A stretch of 30,230 nt of DNA, taken from VBDM01 sp035317085. Lineage in GTDB: Bacteria > Pseudomonadota > Gammaproteobacteria > Burkholderiales > SG8-39. Position numbers and translations under genes: made by a program. Position 1 is the stretch's first letter; every line of letters begins with the position of its first letter. Below are positions 15,490 to 21,710 of this stretch, one piece after another. The notes beneath the pieces are model-generated. The model was not told the origin of the DNA and searched no databases. It saw only the letters and a list, made by a program, of their open reading frames with translations. The stretch is from the NCBI GenBank assembly GCA_035317085.1, contig DATHHS010000083.1, positions 1 to 30,230 on the forward strand. The letters run 5' to 3'.

Positions 15490-15870
15490 ATGCGCGTCGT
15501 CAGGATATTCACCAGGGACTCGGGAGACTCGGCGATCGAGATCCGCGAAGTGCCCATGAGCGGCGCCGAGCGGCCCATGTCGGAAACCTTCAAGTGCAAC
15601 GCGATTTTTTTCCGCGAGACGCCGGAAGGACACGTCCAGGATTTTCACAACGCACCGCGGCGCCAGCTCATCTTCCTCACCTCGGGGATACTCGAGCTCG
15701 AAGCGAGCGACGGCAAACGCACCGTATGCCGGCCGGGCGATCTCATCTTCGCCGAGGACATGCAGGGCAAGGGCCACATCACCCGGTCGCTGCGCGACGT
15801 GCGCGGCTTCGTGCACCTCACCATGCCCGAGGATTTCGATGTCAGCCGCTGGCCGCTCGTGGAGGTTTGA
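15490..15870 (+). CDS. small cupin-fold protein
   Basis: 126-residue single-domain beta-barrel protein. The segment FHNAPRRQLIFLTSGILELE followed by CRPGDLIFAEDMQGKGHIT has the cupin layout of a conserved His, the G-x-L turn and the PGD turn, so a metal-binding cupin is likely; enzymatic role unknown. Its stop (TGA) is 1 bp before the ATG of the next Bug receptor and its last codons hold that gene's Shine-Dalgarno GGAGGT, so the two are co-translated. The start is uncertain: ATG 15490 begins MRVVRIFTRDSG, but TTG 15478 has a slightly better ribosome site (CCGGAA). Confidence 0.75.
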   Translation: MRVVRIFTRDSGDSAIEIREVPMSGAERPMSETFKCNAIFFRETPEGHVQDFHNAPRRQLIFLTSGILELEASDGKRTVCRPGDLIFAEDMQGKGHITRSLRDVRGFVHLTMPEDFDVSRWPLVEV

Positions 15871-15871
15871 G

Positions 15872-16831
15872 ATGAAGCTCTTGCGCCACGGATTCCTCGC
15901 CCTTGCCCTGGGATGTCTGCCCCTCGCCGCGTCGGCGCAGAATGCGCAGCGCCCCTTGCGCATTCTCGTGCCCTTCTCGGCGGGCGGCGCGAGCGACACC
16001 TACACGCGCATCGCCGCGCTGAAGATCACCGAGCAAACGGGCAGGCCCATCGTCGTCGAGAACCGCACCGGCGCGGGCGGCCGGATCGCCTGGGAGACGG
16101 CTGCGAAGTCGGCGCCCGACGGGACGACCGCGGCGCTCATCGACGCCACCTATCCCATGCTCCCCGGGCTGTACGAGAAACTGCCCTGGGATGTCGCGGG
16201 CGATCTTGTTCCTGCCGCGATGATCTGCGCGACGCCTTTCGTGGTCGTCGTCGGCGCCGAATCGAAATTTGGGAGCCTCGCCGCGCTCATCGCGGAAGCT
16301 CGCTCGCGGCCGGGCAAGCTCAACTTCGGCTCCGCCGGCATCGGCAGCGTCAACCACGTCGTGAGCGAGCTCTTCAAGCTGAACGCGCGCGTCGATCTCA
16401 CGCACATCCCCTACAAGGGCATGAGCGATGCAAGCGTCGCGCTGCAGGCGGGGCAGATCGACCTCATCATCGCCGCCTCGCCGACGGCGCTGGGACCGAT
16501 CAAGGGTGGAAAGGCGAGGGGCCTCGCGGTGAGCACGGCGCAGCGCTCGGCGGCATTTCCCGGCGTTCCGACCGCCGCTGAGCAGGGCGTCGACTACGTC
16601 GTCACCAACTGGTTCGGGTTCGCGTTTCCCAAGGGTACGACCAAGGACGCGATCGACAGCTTGCGCAACGACGTCGTGCGGGCGCTCGCTGCGCCGGACG
16701 TCAGGGAAAAGCTCGCCGCGCAAGGCGCCGAGCCGTCGAACTTCACGCCCGAGGAATTCGCGCGCTTCCTGAAGGAAGACACGCGCAGATGGACCGAGCT
16801 CATCCGCGCGAGCGGCATCAAGGTGGAGTAG
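15872..16831 (+). CDS. Bug/TctC-type periplasmic solute receptor
   Basis: 319-residue receptor of the tripartite tricarboxylate family. Signal MKLLRHGFLALALGCLPLAA with cleavage at ASA-QN, then RPLRILVPFSAGGASDTYTR, VVENRTGAGGRIAWETAAKS, DLTHIPYKGMSDASVALQAGQIDLI and GVPTAAEQ, all family marks. Start ATG 15872 is fixed by GGAGGT five bases upstream, inside the end of the cupin gene. There is no transporter gene nearby. The coupling to a cupin is unusual and suggests that both act on the same small molecule, but this is inference. Confidence 0.92.
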   Translation: MKLLRHGFLALALGCLPLAASAQNAQRPLRILVPFSAGGASDTYTRIAALKITEQTGRPIVVENRTGAGGRIAWETAAKSAPDGTTAALIDATYPMLPGLYEKLPWDVAGDLVPAAMICATPFVVVVGAESKFGSLAALIAEARSRPGKLNFGSAGIGSVNHVVSELFKLNARVDLTHIPYKGMSDASVALQAGQIDLIIAASPTALGPIKGGKARGLAVSTAQRSAAFPGVPTAAEQGVDYVVTNWFGFAFPKGTTKDAIDSLRNDVVRALAAPDVREKLAAQGAEPSNFTPEEFARFLKEDTRRWTELIRASGIKVE

Positions 16832-16877
16832 TGAGCGCCCGGTAGCGTCGATCTCCGGCGGCCTCCGCCGCCGGAGC

Positions 16878-16969
16878 GTGCATACGGCACAAAACCCCTG
16901 CGTCATGCGGCGTCGAGCGCGGGCGGACGCGAGTCTAGAGTGTTCTCCATCGGGCAGGCGATTTCGGCC
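16878..16969 (+). promoter_or_regulatory. conserved leader region, copy 1
   Basis: Collinear with 28605-28696. Both have GTGCAT-NN-GGCACAAAACCC at the left, CTARAGTG in the middle (a possible -10 region) and TCTCCATCGGGC, then GGCGATTTC and GCC, at the right. The distance from the operator to TCTCCAT is 58 bp in both copies. The genes that follow (50 and 116 residues) are unrelated in sequence. Confidence 0.6.
16886..16904 (+). promoter_or_regulatory. operator-like inverted repeat, site C (partly decayed)
   Basis: GGCACAA-AACCC-CTGCGTC. The left arm matches sites A and B near 28.6 kb exactly or with one change; the right arm has two changes from TTGTGTC. Lies about 113 bp before the ATG of the 50-residue membrane peptide. 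Confidence 0.5.
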
Positions 16970-16998
16970 GGTCCCACCACAAGGAACTGGAGACACAA

Positions 16999-17151
16999 AT
17001 GATGGATCTCGCGACCTTGATTCAGATGGCGCTCGTTGCATTCCTCGCCTGGGGCGGAGTGCTGTCCCTGCTGTACGCTGCCCGGGGTGAGACCGTGAAT
17101 TTCCGGACCGGGAGCATGAAGGTTTTCGGCTGCGCCGCAGCGAACCGCTAG
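16999..17151 (+). CDS. 50-residue single-span membrane peptide
   Basis: Starts MMDLATLIQMALVAFLAWGG, continues with VLSLLYAARGETVNFRTGSM and ends KVFGCAAANR. Residues 4-28 form one transmembrane helix; the tail is short and basic with a single Cys. CTGGAG lies seven bases before the ATG. I do not recognise a family. It is preceded by the conserved leader with operator site C, which it shares with the SGYFPDEFIN gene at 28723. The shared leader and good ribosome site argue that it is expressed. It is too short for most annotation cut-offs. Confidence 0.6.
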   Translation: MMDLATLIQMALVAFLAWGGVLSLLYAARGETVNFRTGSMKVFGCAAANR

Positions 17152-17565
17152 AACGAAATACTTTCCGTTCTCTCCTGAGAGAATCATCACTGTTCGAAGT
17201 ATACGGAAGACTTGCCAGCCCTGCGCCGGCCGAAATTCAAGCGCGCGCTCGATCGCAGCTTGCTCTGAGCTGACGAAACGGCCGCACATAGGGGCATCCA
17301 GCGATACGGCCTCGTCCACCGGGCTGCCGTAAAAAAAACCTTGCTAGGAGTGCTAGCGCACCGAACCGGCCGGGCGGTTCGCGTAGCCTTCGCTTCACGT
17401 AACGCGCCGACAGACGCACGCCCAGAGTTATGCGCGCAGGCCGGCTGCGGAGGCGACCTTGCAGTAATTCGGCCTGATCTGCCGACGCCGGTCGTCTTTT
17501 CGCCAGAAGCTGATCGACTCTGGATGACTGCTCTTTCTCTCTCTAGCCAAATAAAGGAAATCGTC
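17152..17565. other. 414-bp intergenic stretch before the lipoprotein array
   Basis: No convincing gene on either strand. It contains small inverted repeats: TTCTCTC-CT-GAGAGAA (17168-17183), just after the 50-residue gene, and GCTAG-GAGTG-CTAGC (17343-17357) beside a run of eight A residues. A promoter for the lipoprotein array is expected here, but I could not pick one with confidence. Confidence 0.5.
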
Positions 17566-17802
17566 ATGAAATATTCGAAACTGTTTGTCGCAGGAGCGGC
17601 CGCATTCGCGCTGGGCGGGTGTTATTCGGTCCCGGTGGATTCTTCCAGCCCGCAAGGCGTCTCGGCCCCCGCGCCGGTTGGATATAACAGTTCGCCCGGC
17701 AGCAGCAATACCACCGTGGGCACGGCCGGAGATACCAAGCCGGACGGAACCGGAACATACGAAACCAGGGCAAAAGGGAACACGGAAGACGCAGCGAAAT
17801 AG
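17566..17802 (+). CDS. small lipoprotein, paralogue 1 of 3
   Basis: 78-residue predicted lipoprotein. Signal MKYSKLFVAGAAAFALGGC has lipobox LGGC with Cys19 as the lipid anchor. The mature part (YSVPVDSSSPQG onwards) is low-complexity, rich in Ser, Gly, Thr and Pro, and ends PDGTGTYETRAKGNTEDAAK. It is paralogous to the next two genes. Start is set by AAAGGAAATCGTC upstream, the same ribosome site as in the paralogues; an in-frame ATG at 17524 gives a longer N terminus that would hide the signal. Function unknown; probably envelope-associated. Confidence 0.8.
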   Translation: MKYSKLFVAGAAAFALGGCYSVPVDSSSPQGVSAPAPVGYNSSPGSSNTTVGTAGDTKPDGTGTYETRAKGNTEDAAK

Positions 17803-17900
17803 GAAGCCCGAAAGTACCTTGAGATGTCAGGTGTTACGCCGGTGATGGCTGCTCACAATAACGTGCGTAGTTTCTCGCTGGCTCAATAAAGGAAATCATC

Positions 17901-18134
17901 ATGAAATATTCGAAACTGATCGTCGCAGGTGTGGCCGCGCTCGCGTTGGGCGGATGCTATAGCGTTCCCACGACTTCGGAGGCACCGGCAGGGGACACCG
18001 GCCCGGTTGGATCCAACAACTCAGCCGGCAGCAGCGATACCACCGTGGGCATGGCCGGAGAAAAGACCAAGCCGGACGGAACCGGAACGTACGAAACCAA
18101 GGCAAAAGGAAGCACGGAAAGCGCATCGAAGTAG
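17901..18134 (+). CDS. small lipoprotein, paralogue 2 of 3
   Basis: 77 residues, MKYSKLIVAGVAALALGGC with lipobox Cys19, then a Ser/Gly/Thr-rich linker and KPDGTGTYETKAKGSTESASK. The tail is nearly identical to paralogue 1 over about 40 bp of DNA (17737-17777 against 18068-18108), which indicates a recent tandem duplication. The ribosome site AAAGGAAATCATC is also duplicated. The spacing to paralogue 1 is 98 bp. Function unknown. Confidence 0.8.
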   Translation: MKYSKLIVAGVAALALGGCYSVPTTSEAPAGDTGPVGSNNSAGSSDTTVGMAGEKTKPDGTGTYETKAKGSTESASK

Positions 18135-18153
18135 TATCGCTGAGACGTCTTCA

Positions 18154-18186
18154 GGCGAACCCGGGCTTGGTATTTACGGGTTCGCC
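18154..18186. repeat. hairpin between lipoprotein paralogues 2 and 3
   Basis: GGCGAACCCG / CGGGTTCGCC, a 10-bp perfect stem with a 13-base loop, starting 20 bp after the paralogue 2 stop. No T run follows, so it is a possible attenuator or RNA-stability element. Confidence 0.6.
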
Positions 18187-18254
18187 GAAGATTTCTGTTA
18201 TCGGCGGGTTACCGCGTTCGACATTGCCTGGCTGGCCAGGCGAAGGAAATCATC

Positions 18255-18527
18255 TTGAAATATTTGAAACTGTTTGTCGCAGGAGTGGCCGCGCTCGCGT
18301 TGAGCGGATGCTATAGCGTTCCCTCGAGTTCGGAGGGACCGCAAGGTGCCGACCCAGTTGGATATAACGATACAACCCGCTACACCGGCGGCATGACCGT
18401 GGACCCCGGCCCGACCGGATACACCGGCCCGACCGGAAGCGCCGAGATTACCGGAGAAACTGGAACGGCTGGAGATACCGGTACGACCGGCAGCACAAGA
18501 GGAAACGCGGAAAGCACGAATCACTGA
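18255..18527 (+). CDS. small lipoprotein with collagen-like tract, paralogue 3 of 3
   Basis: 90 residues. The signal MKYLKLFVAGVAALALSGC has lipobox Cys19 and matches paralogues 1 and 2. After YSVPSSSEGPQG, residues 52-81 follow a Gly-X-Y pattern for ten triplets (GPT GYT GPT GSA EIT GET GTA GDT GTT GST) with one break at EIT, i.e. a short collagen-like segment in place of the KPDGTGTYET tail of its sisters. The start codon is TTG, where both sisters have ATG in the same context (AAGGAAATCATC), so initiation should be weaker. An intrinsic terminator follows at 18553. A surface or periplasmic role is inferred only from the lipobox. Confidence 0.72.
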   Translation: MKYLKLFVAGVAALALSGCYSVPSSSEGPQGADPVGYNDTTRYTGGMTVDPGPTGYTGPTGSAEITGETGTAGDTGTTGSTRGNAESTNH

Positions 18528-18552
18528 GACGTCCGGCGTTACGCGTGCAAAG

Positions 18553-18577
18553 ACGGTCCTTCGGGGCCGTTTTGCTT
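18553..18577 (+). terminator. intrinsic terminator of the lipoprotein array
   Basis: ACGGTCC-TTCG-GGGCCGT stem with a UUCG tetraloop and one T-G pair, followed by TTTGCTTT. It starts 25 bp after the third lipoprotein gene. Confidence 0.75.
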
Positions 18578-18716
18578 TGGGAAAAATCCCCACGCGAGCC
18601 CGGCTTCATTTTCCTGTATCGGGTTTACCTGACAGTCGCATCCGGGTTTGCCCGACTTTCGCTGTCGGTCGCGCTTACCCCATGATGTTAAGCTGCTGAC
18701 AAACGGGGAGGCAAGC

Positions 18717-19634
18717 ATGCGCAACAAGTCCAGAAGGACCGATCGGGAAGGCAGCACACTTGAGTTTCTGCGCGGCGGGAAAACGGTGCCGGAGGCTTTC
18801 ATACGCAAGCGCATGGCCTACGTCAAACGCAGTCTGACGGCGCGCTACGAAGAAACGAACGGAATCGAGCGGCAGGCCCTGAAGTACTTCGGCCAGATTC
18901 AGAAACCGAGGCCCGTCAAGGATCCGAAAGCGGCGCGGGCGATGGAGGGGCTCCTCGGGATTCACAAGAAACTGGCGAAGCGGAAACTCGCGGCGCCCAA
19001 GCTGGCGGGTGAAGTAGGCGGCATTCTGGGCGGCAGCTTTTCGGTAAAAGTGGTTCCTCCCTTCGACTATGCCTACACCATTCCCTTCCTGACCGCGGGC
19101 AATCCGTCGCTGGTCGGTTCGGCGAACAAGAACACGGGACAAATGAGCGGCAGCGCCGTGTCGGACTTTCAGAACCGCAGCTTCGGATCCATGTACACGG
19201 AGATGGGCATATACGTTCGTCCGACGTTCAGCCCGTCGATGCTGCGAGTTTCGGCAAGCCCGGCATTTTCGATCGAATGGTGGACGAACTCCCTGTATGC
19301 GGACAGCGCCGTGAGGTCCTTCGGGTCGGGACTGTTGGGAATCTACGCCCAGCAAGGCGAGATCGGCCCGTCGAGGGGTGCCGTATCGATCTTCGATAGC
19401 TGGGACCAGCAGGCGACGCAGCAAATTCAGTTCGACTTCGGATCCAATCCGCACATCCCCGTCTCCACGCAACTGGAGGTCGATCCGAGTTTCTCGTGCG
19501 TGGTGTTTGTTTCGACGACCACCCATGTCGAAACTGTCGGATGGCCGGGAAGTCTCGCGGGCTCGATGATGTCCGTCACTCTGCCGTCCATCACTTATGA
19601 ACTGGATCTGATACCTGTGTTGGACCCGGGTTAG
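18717..19634 (+). CDS. hypothetical 305-residue protein, no family recognised
   Basis: No signal peptide or membrane segment. The first 110 residues are strongly basic and helical (RNKSRRTDREGS, AYVKRSLTARYEE, HKKLAKRKLAAPKLAGEVGG). The remaining 190 look beta-rich with few charges (SFSVKVVPPFDYAYTIPFL, VETVGWPGSLAGSMMSVTL, PSITYELDLIPVLDPG), somewhat like a shell or sandwich protein. Ribosome site GGGGAGGCAAGC fixes the ATG. It stands alone between the lipoprotein terminator and the soxC promoter. Without a search I cannot name a function. Confidence 0.7.
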   Translation: MRNKSRRTDREGSTLEFLRGGKTVPEAFIRKRMAYVKRSLTARYEETNGIERQALKYFGQIQKPRPVKDPKAARAMEGLLGIHKKLAKRKLAAPKLAGEVGGILGGSFSVKVVPPFDYAYTIPFLTAGNPSLVGSANKNTGQMSGSAVSDFQNRSFGSMYTEMGIYVRPTFSPSMLRVSASPAFSIEWWTNSLYADSAVRSFGSGLLGIYAQQGEIGPSRGAVSIFDSWDQQATQQIQFDFGSNPHIPVSTQLEVDPSFSCVVFVSTTTHVETVGWPGSLAGSMMSVTLPSITYELDLIPVLDPG

Positions 19635-19655
19635 GATCGGTTGGATGCATTGCCG

Positions 19656-19671
19656 GCTCGCGGCCGCGAGC
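19656..19671. repeat. 16-bp perfect palindrome
   Basis: GCTCGCGGCCGCGAGC, 21 bp after the stop of the 305-residue gene, followed by a second GC-rich stem (CCGCC-GTTTCG-GGCGG). It may act at the 3' end of that transcript. There is no T run. Confidence 0.45.
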
Positions 19672-19719
19672 TTCTCCCGCCGTTTCGGGCGGCGCGGCTT
19701 GATCCAGGACGCCCTTCCC

Positions 19720-19749
19720 TTGACGCCCTGAGGAAATCCCGCCTAGCAT
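19720..19749 (+). promoter_or_regulatory. candidate promoter of the soxCD pair
   Basis: TTGACG (19720-19725), 18-bp spacer, TAGCAT (19744-19749). The start would lie about 40 bp before the ATG at 19796. Confidence 0.5.
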
Positions 19750-19795
19750 CCCGAACACACTGGCGCTCGCAGTCCAACGCAGAGGAGGGTCTCAC

Positions 19796-21088
19796 ATGGC
19801 TCTGAAGTCAAGGAGTGAGGTACCGAGCCGCGACACACAGGACTCCACGCGCAAGAAGACCCGCCGCGGTTTTCTGAAGCAAAGCGCGGCGCTCGTGACG
19901 GGCGCGGCCTCGGCCGGGATCGCGCAGGGAGCGAACGCGCAGGGCCTCGCGGGCCAGCCCTGGGAGCGGGTGTACGGCGCGGCCTTCAACGGCTACGGGC
20001 AGCCTTCGCGTTTCGAGCAGCCGGTGATGCGGCATATCGGCAGGCCTTACGGCGATCTCGCGCCGGGTTCGGGTGCGGCGCTCGCGCCGATCGAGGCGCT
20101 GGAGGGCATCATCACGCCGAGCGGCCTGCACAACAACCGCAGTCACAGCGGCGTGCCCGACATCGATCCGAAGGAGCACCAGTTGCTGCTGCACGGTCTC
20201 GTACAGCGGCCGCTGAAATTTTCGATGGAAGCGCTGTGGGGCTATCCCATGACCACGCGCACGCATTTCGTCGAGTGTGCGGGCAACAGCGGCCGCGCGC
20301 TCGCGCCGCAGCCCGCGCAGGTGCCCGCGGGCGCGATGCACGGCAACGTCGCGTGCAGTGAGTGGACGGGCATTCCCTTGCGCGTGCTGCTGGAGGAAGC
20401 CGGCCTCATGCCGCAGGCGAAGTGGCTGCTCGCCGAGGGCGCGGACTCGGCGCATATGAGCCGCAGCATCCCGATCGAAAAAGCGCTCGACGACGCGATG
20501 ATCGCGCTCTACCAGAACGGCGAGCGCCTGCGCCCCGAGCAGGGCTATCCGGTGCGCCTGCTGGTGCCTGGCTTCGAAGGCAACATGAACGTGAAGTGGC
20601 TGCGGCGCCTGAAGGCGTCCGAAGAGCCCACCTACACCAAGGACGAAACTTCCAAGTACACGGACCTGCAGCCGGACGGCCGCGCGCTGCAGTTCACTTT
20701 CGAGATGGGCGTGAAGTCGGTGATCACCAAGCCTTCGTCCACCATGAAACTGCCGCGCACCGGGTTCTACGAAATCTCAGGCATCGCCTGGAGCGGCGCG
20801 GGCCGCATCCGCCGCGTCGAAGTCTCCACCGACGGCGGCGTCATCTGGGCCGACGCGGCGCTCACCGGAGAGGAACGCCCGAAGGCCCTGGTGCGCTTTC
20901 GCTTCCCCTGGGAATGGACCGGCAAGGAAGCGGTGCTGCAAAGCCGCGCCACCGACGAGAAGGGGCAAGTGCAGCCGGCACGCAAGGCCTGGCTCGCGCA
21001 ATACTCGGCCGCCAACACCTATCACAACCATTCCATCGTGAGCTGGGCCGTGGGCACCGACGGGAGCGTGAAGAATGTTTACGTCTAG
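19796..21088 (+). CDS. soxC: SoxC-like sulfite/sulfur dehydrogenase, molybdopterin subunit
   Basis: 430-residue Tat-exported molybdenum enzyme of the sulfite oxidase family. The twin-arginine signal is KKTRRGFLKQSA (residues 20-31). Cys161 in THFVECAGNSGR is the molybdenum ligand; the cofactor-binding His/Arg-rich stretches and the C-terminal dimerisation domain (GFYEISGIAWSGAGRIRRVE, then HNHSIVSWAVGTDGSVKNVYV) are characteristic of SoxC. With SoxD it removes electrons from protein-bound sulfane sulfur or sulfite in the periplasm. The ATG follows GAGGAGGG. No soxXAYZB genes are present within the window, so this may be an independent sulfite dehydrogenase. Its 3' end overlaps the cytochrome gene by 14 bp. 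Confidence 0.9.
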   Translation: MALKSRSEVPSRDTQDSTRKKTRRGFLKQSAALVTGAASAGIAQGANAQGLAGQPWERVYGAAFNGYGQPSRFEQPVMRHIGRPYGDLAPGSGAALAPIEALEGIITPSGLHNNRSHSGVPDIDPKEHQLLLHGLVQRPLKFSMEALWGYPMTTRTHFVECAGNSGRALAPQPAQVPAGAMHGNVACSEWTGIPLRVLLEEAGLMPQAKWLLAEGADSAHMSRSIPIEKALDDAMIALYQNGERLRPEQGYPVRLLVPGFEGNMNVKWLRRLKASEEPTYTKDETSKYTDLQPDGRALQFTFEMGVKSVITKPSSTMKLPRTGFYEISGIAWSGAGRIRRVEVSTDGGVIWADAALTGEERPKALVRFRFPWEWTGKEAVLQSRATDEKGQVQPARKAWLAQYSAANTYHNHSIVSWAVGTDGSVKNVYV

Positions 21089-21620
21089 GCGCATCGGTGT
21101 GATCCTGGCCGCGGCGCTCGCCGCCTGCGCGAGCCTGCAACCGGCGCCGGGCAAGCCGCCGGCGTTCGGCACCGCGGTGAGCGCGGAAGAAATCGCGCGA
21201 TTTGACATCAGCATTCCGCCGAGCGGCGCCGGGCTGCCGAGGGGGGGAGGCAGCGCACGCCAGGGCCAGCAGGTGTACGAGCAGAAGTGCATGGCCTGCC
21301 ACGGCGCGAAAGGCGCGGGCAAACCGGCCGATGCGCTCGTCGGCGGCGTCGGCTCGCTCGCAACCAAGGCGCCGTTGCGCACCGTCGGCAGCTACTGGCC
21401 TTACGCGACCACGCTGTTCGACTATGTGCGGCGGGCGATGCCGCTCCCCAATCCGCTTTCGCTCACGGACGACGAGGTCTACGCGGTCAGCGCCTATGTG
21501 CTGTTCCTGAACGGCATCGTCGGCGAGGACGCGGTGATGAACGCGCAGACTCTGCCACAGGTGAAGATGCCCAACCGCGACGGGTTCATCAGCGACTGGC
21601 CGCAGCGCGCGCGGAACTGA
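21075..21620 (+). CDS. SoxD-like cytochrome c, probable lipoprotein
   Basis: 181-residue cytochrome with one haem motif, CMACH at residues 72-76, and a probable Met ligand in RRAMPLPNPLSLTDDEVYAVSAYVLFLNGIV, the SoxD-type C-terminal helix. The N terminus (RRIGVILAAALAACAS) has a lipobox-like LAAC with Cys18, so it may be membrane-tethered. It is shorter than the two-domain SoxD of Paracoccus and equals its haem domain alone. Overlap with soxC and GGGAG before the ATG imply translational coupling; it should take the electrons from SoxC. Confidence 0.85.
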   Translation: MFTSRRIGVILAAALAACASLQPAPGKPPAFGTAVSAEEIARFDISIPPSGAGLPRGGGSARQGQQVYEQKCMACHGAKGAGKPADALVGGVGSLATKAPLRTVGSYWPYATTLFDYVRRAMPLPNPLSLTDDEVYAVSAYVLFLNGIVGEDAVMNAQTLPQVKMPNRDGFISDWPQRARN

Positions 21621-21659
21621 ACTGAAATAAGTCTGCGGCCCGCGGTCGTTCCTTCGGGG

Positions 21660-21679
21660 GTGCTGTCGAGCGACAGCAC
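21660..21679. repeat. perfect hairpin between soxD-like and LuxR-type genes
   Basis: GTGCTGTC-GAGC-GACAGCAC, 8-bp stem with a tetraloop, flanked by GGGG and CCCC that can extend it. It lies 39 bp after the cytochrome stop and about 30 bp before the next ATG. It could end the sox transcript or be an operator for the regulator gene. Confidence 0.55.
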
Positions 21680-21710
21680 GAGCCCCTCAAGCATTTCGTC
21701 TAGACTTCGC

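Noticed and set aside
17187..17567. 126-residue minus-strand frame before the lipoprotein array
   Set aside because: Ser/Arg-rich random-looking composition, no ribosome site, and it would start inside the ribosome site of the first lipoprotein gene.
18351..18510. Short tandem GGATACACCGGCCCGACC-like repeats as a CRISPR or VNTR locus
   Set aside because: They are codons of the Gly-X-Y tract in the third lipoprotein; spacing is three residues, with no spacers.
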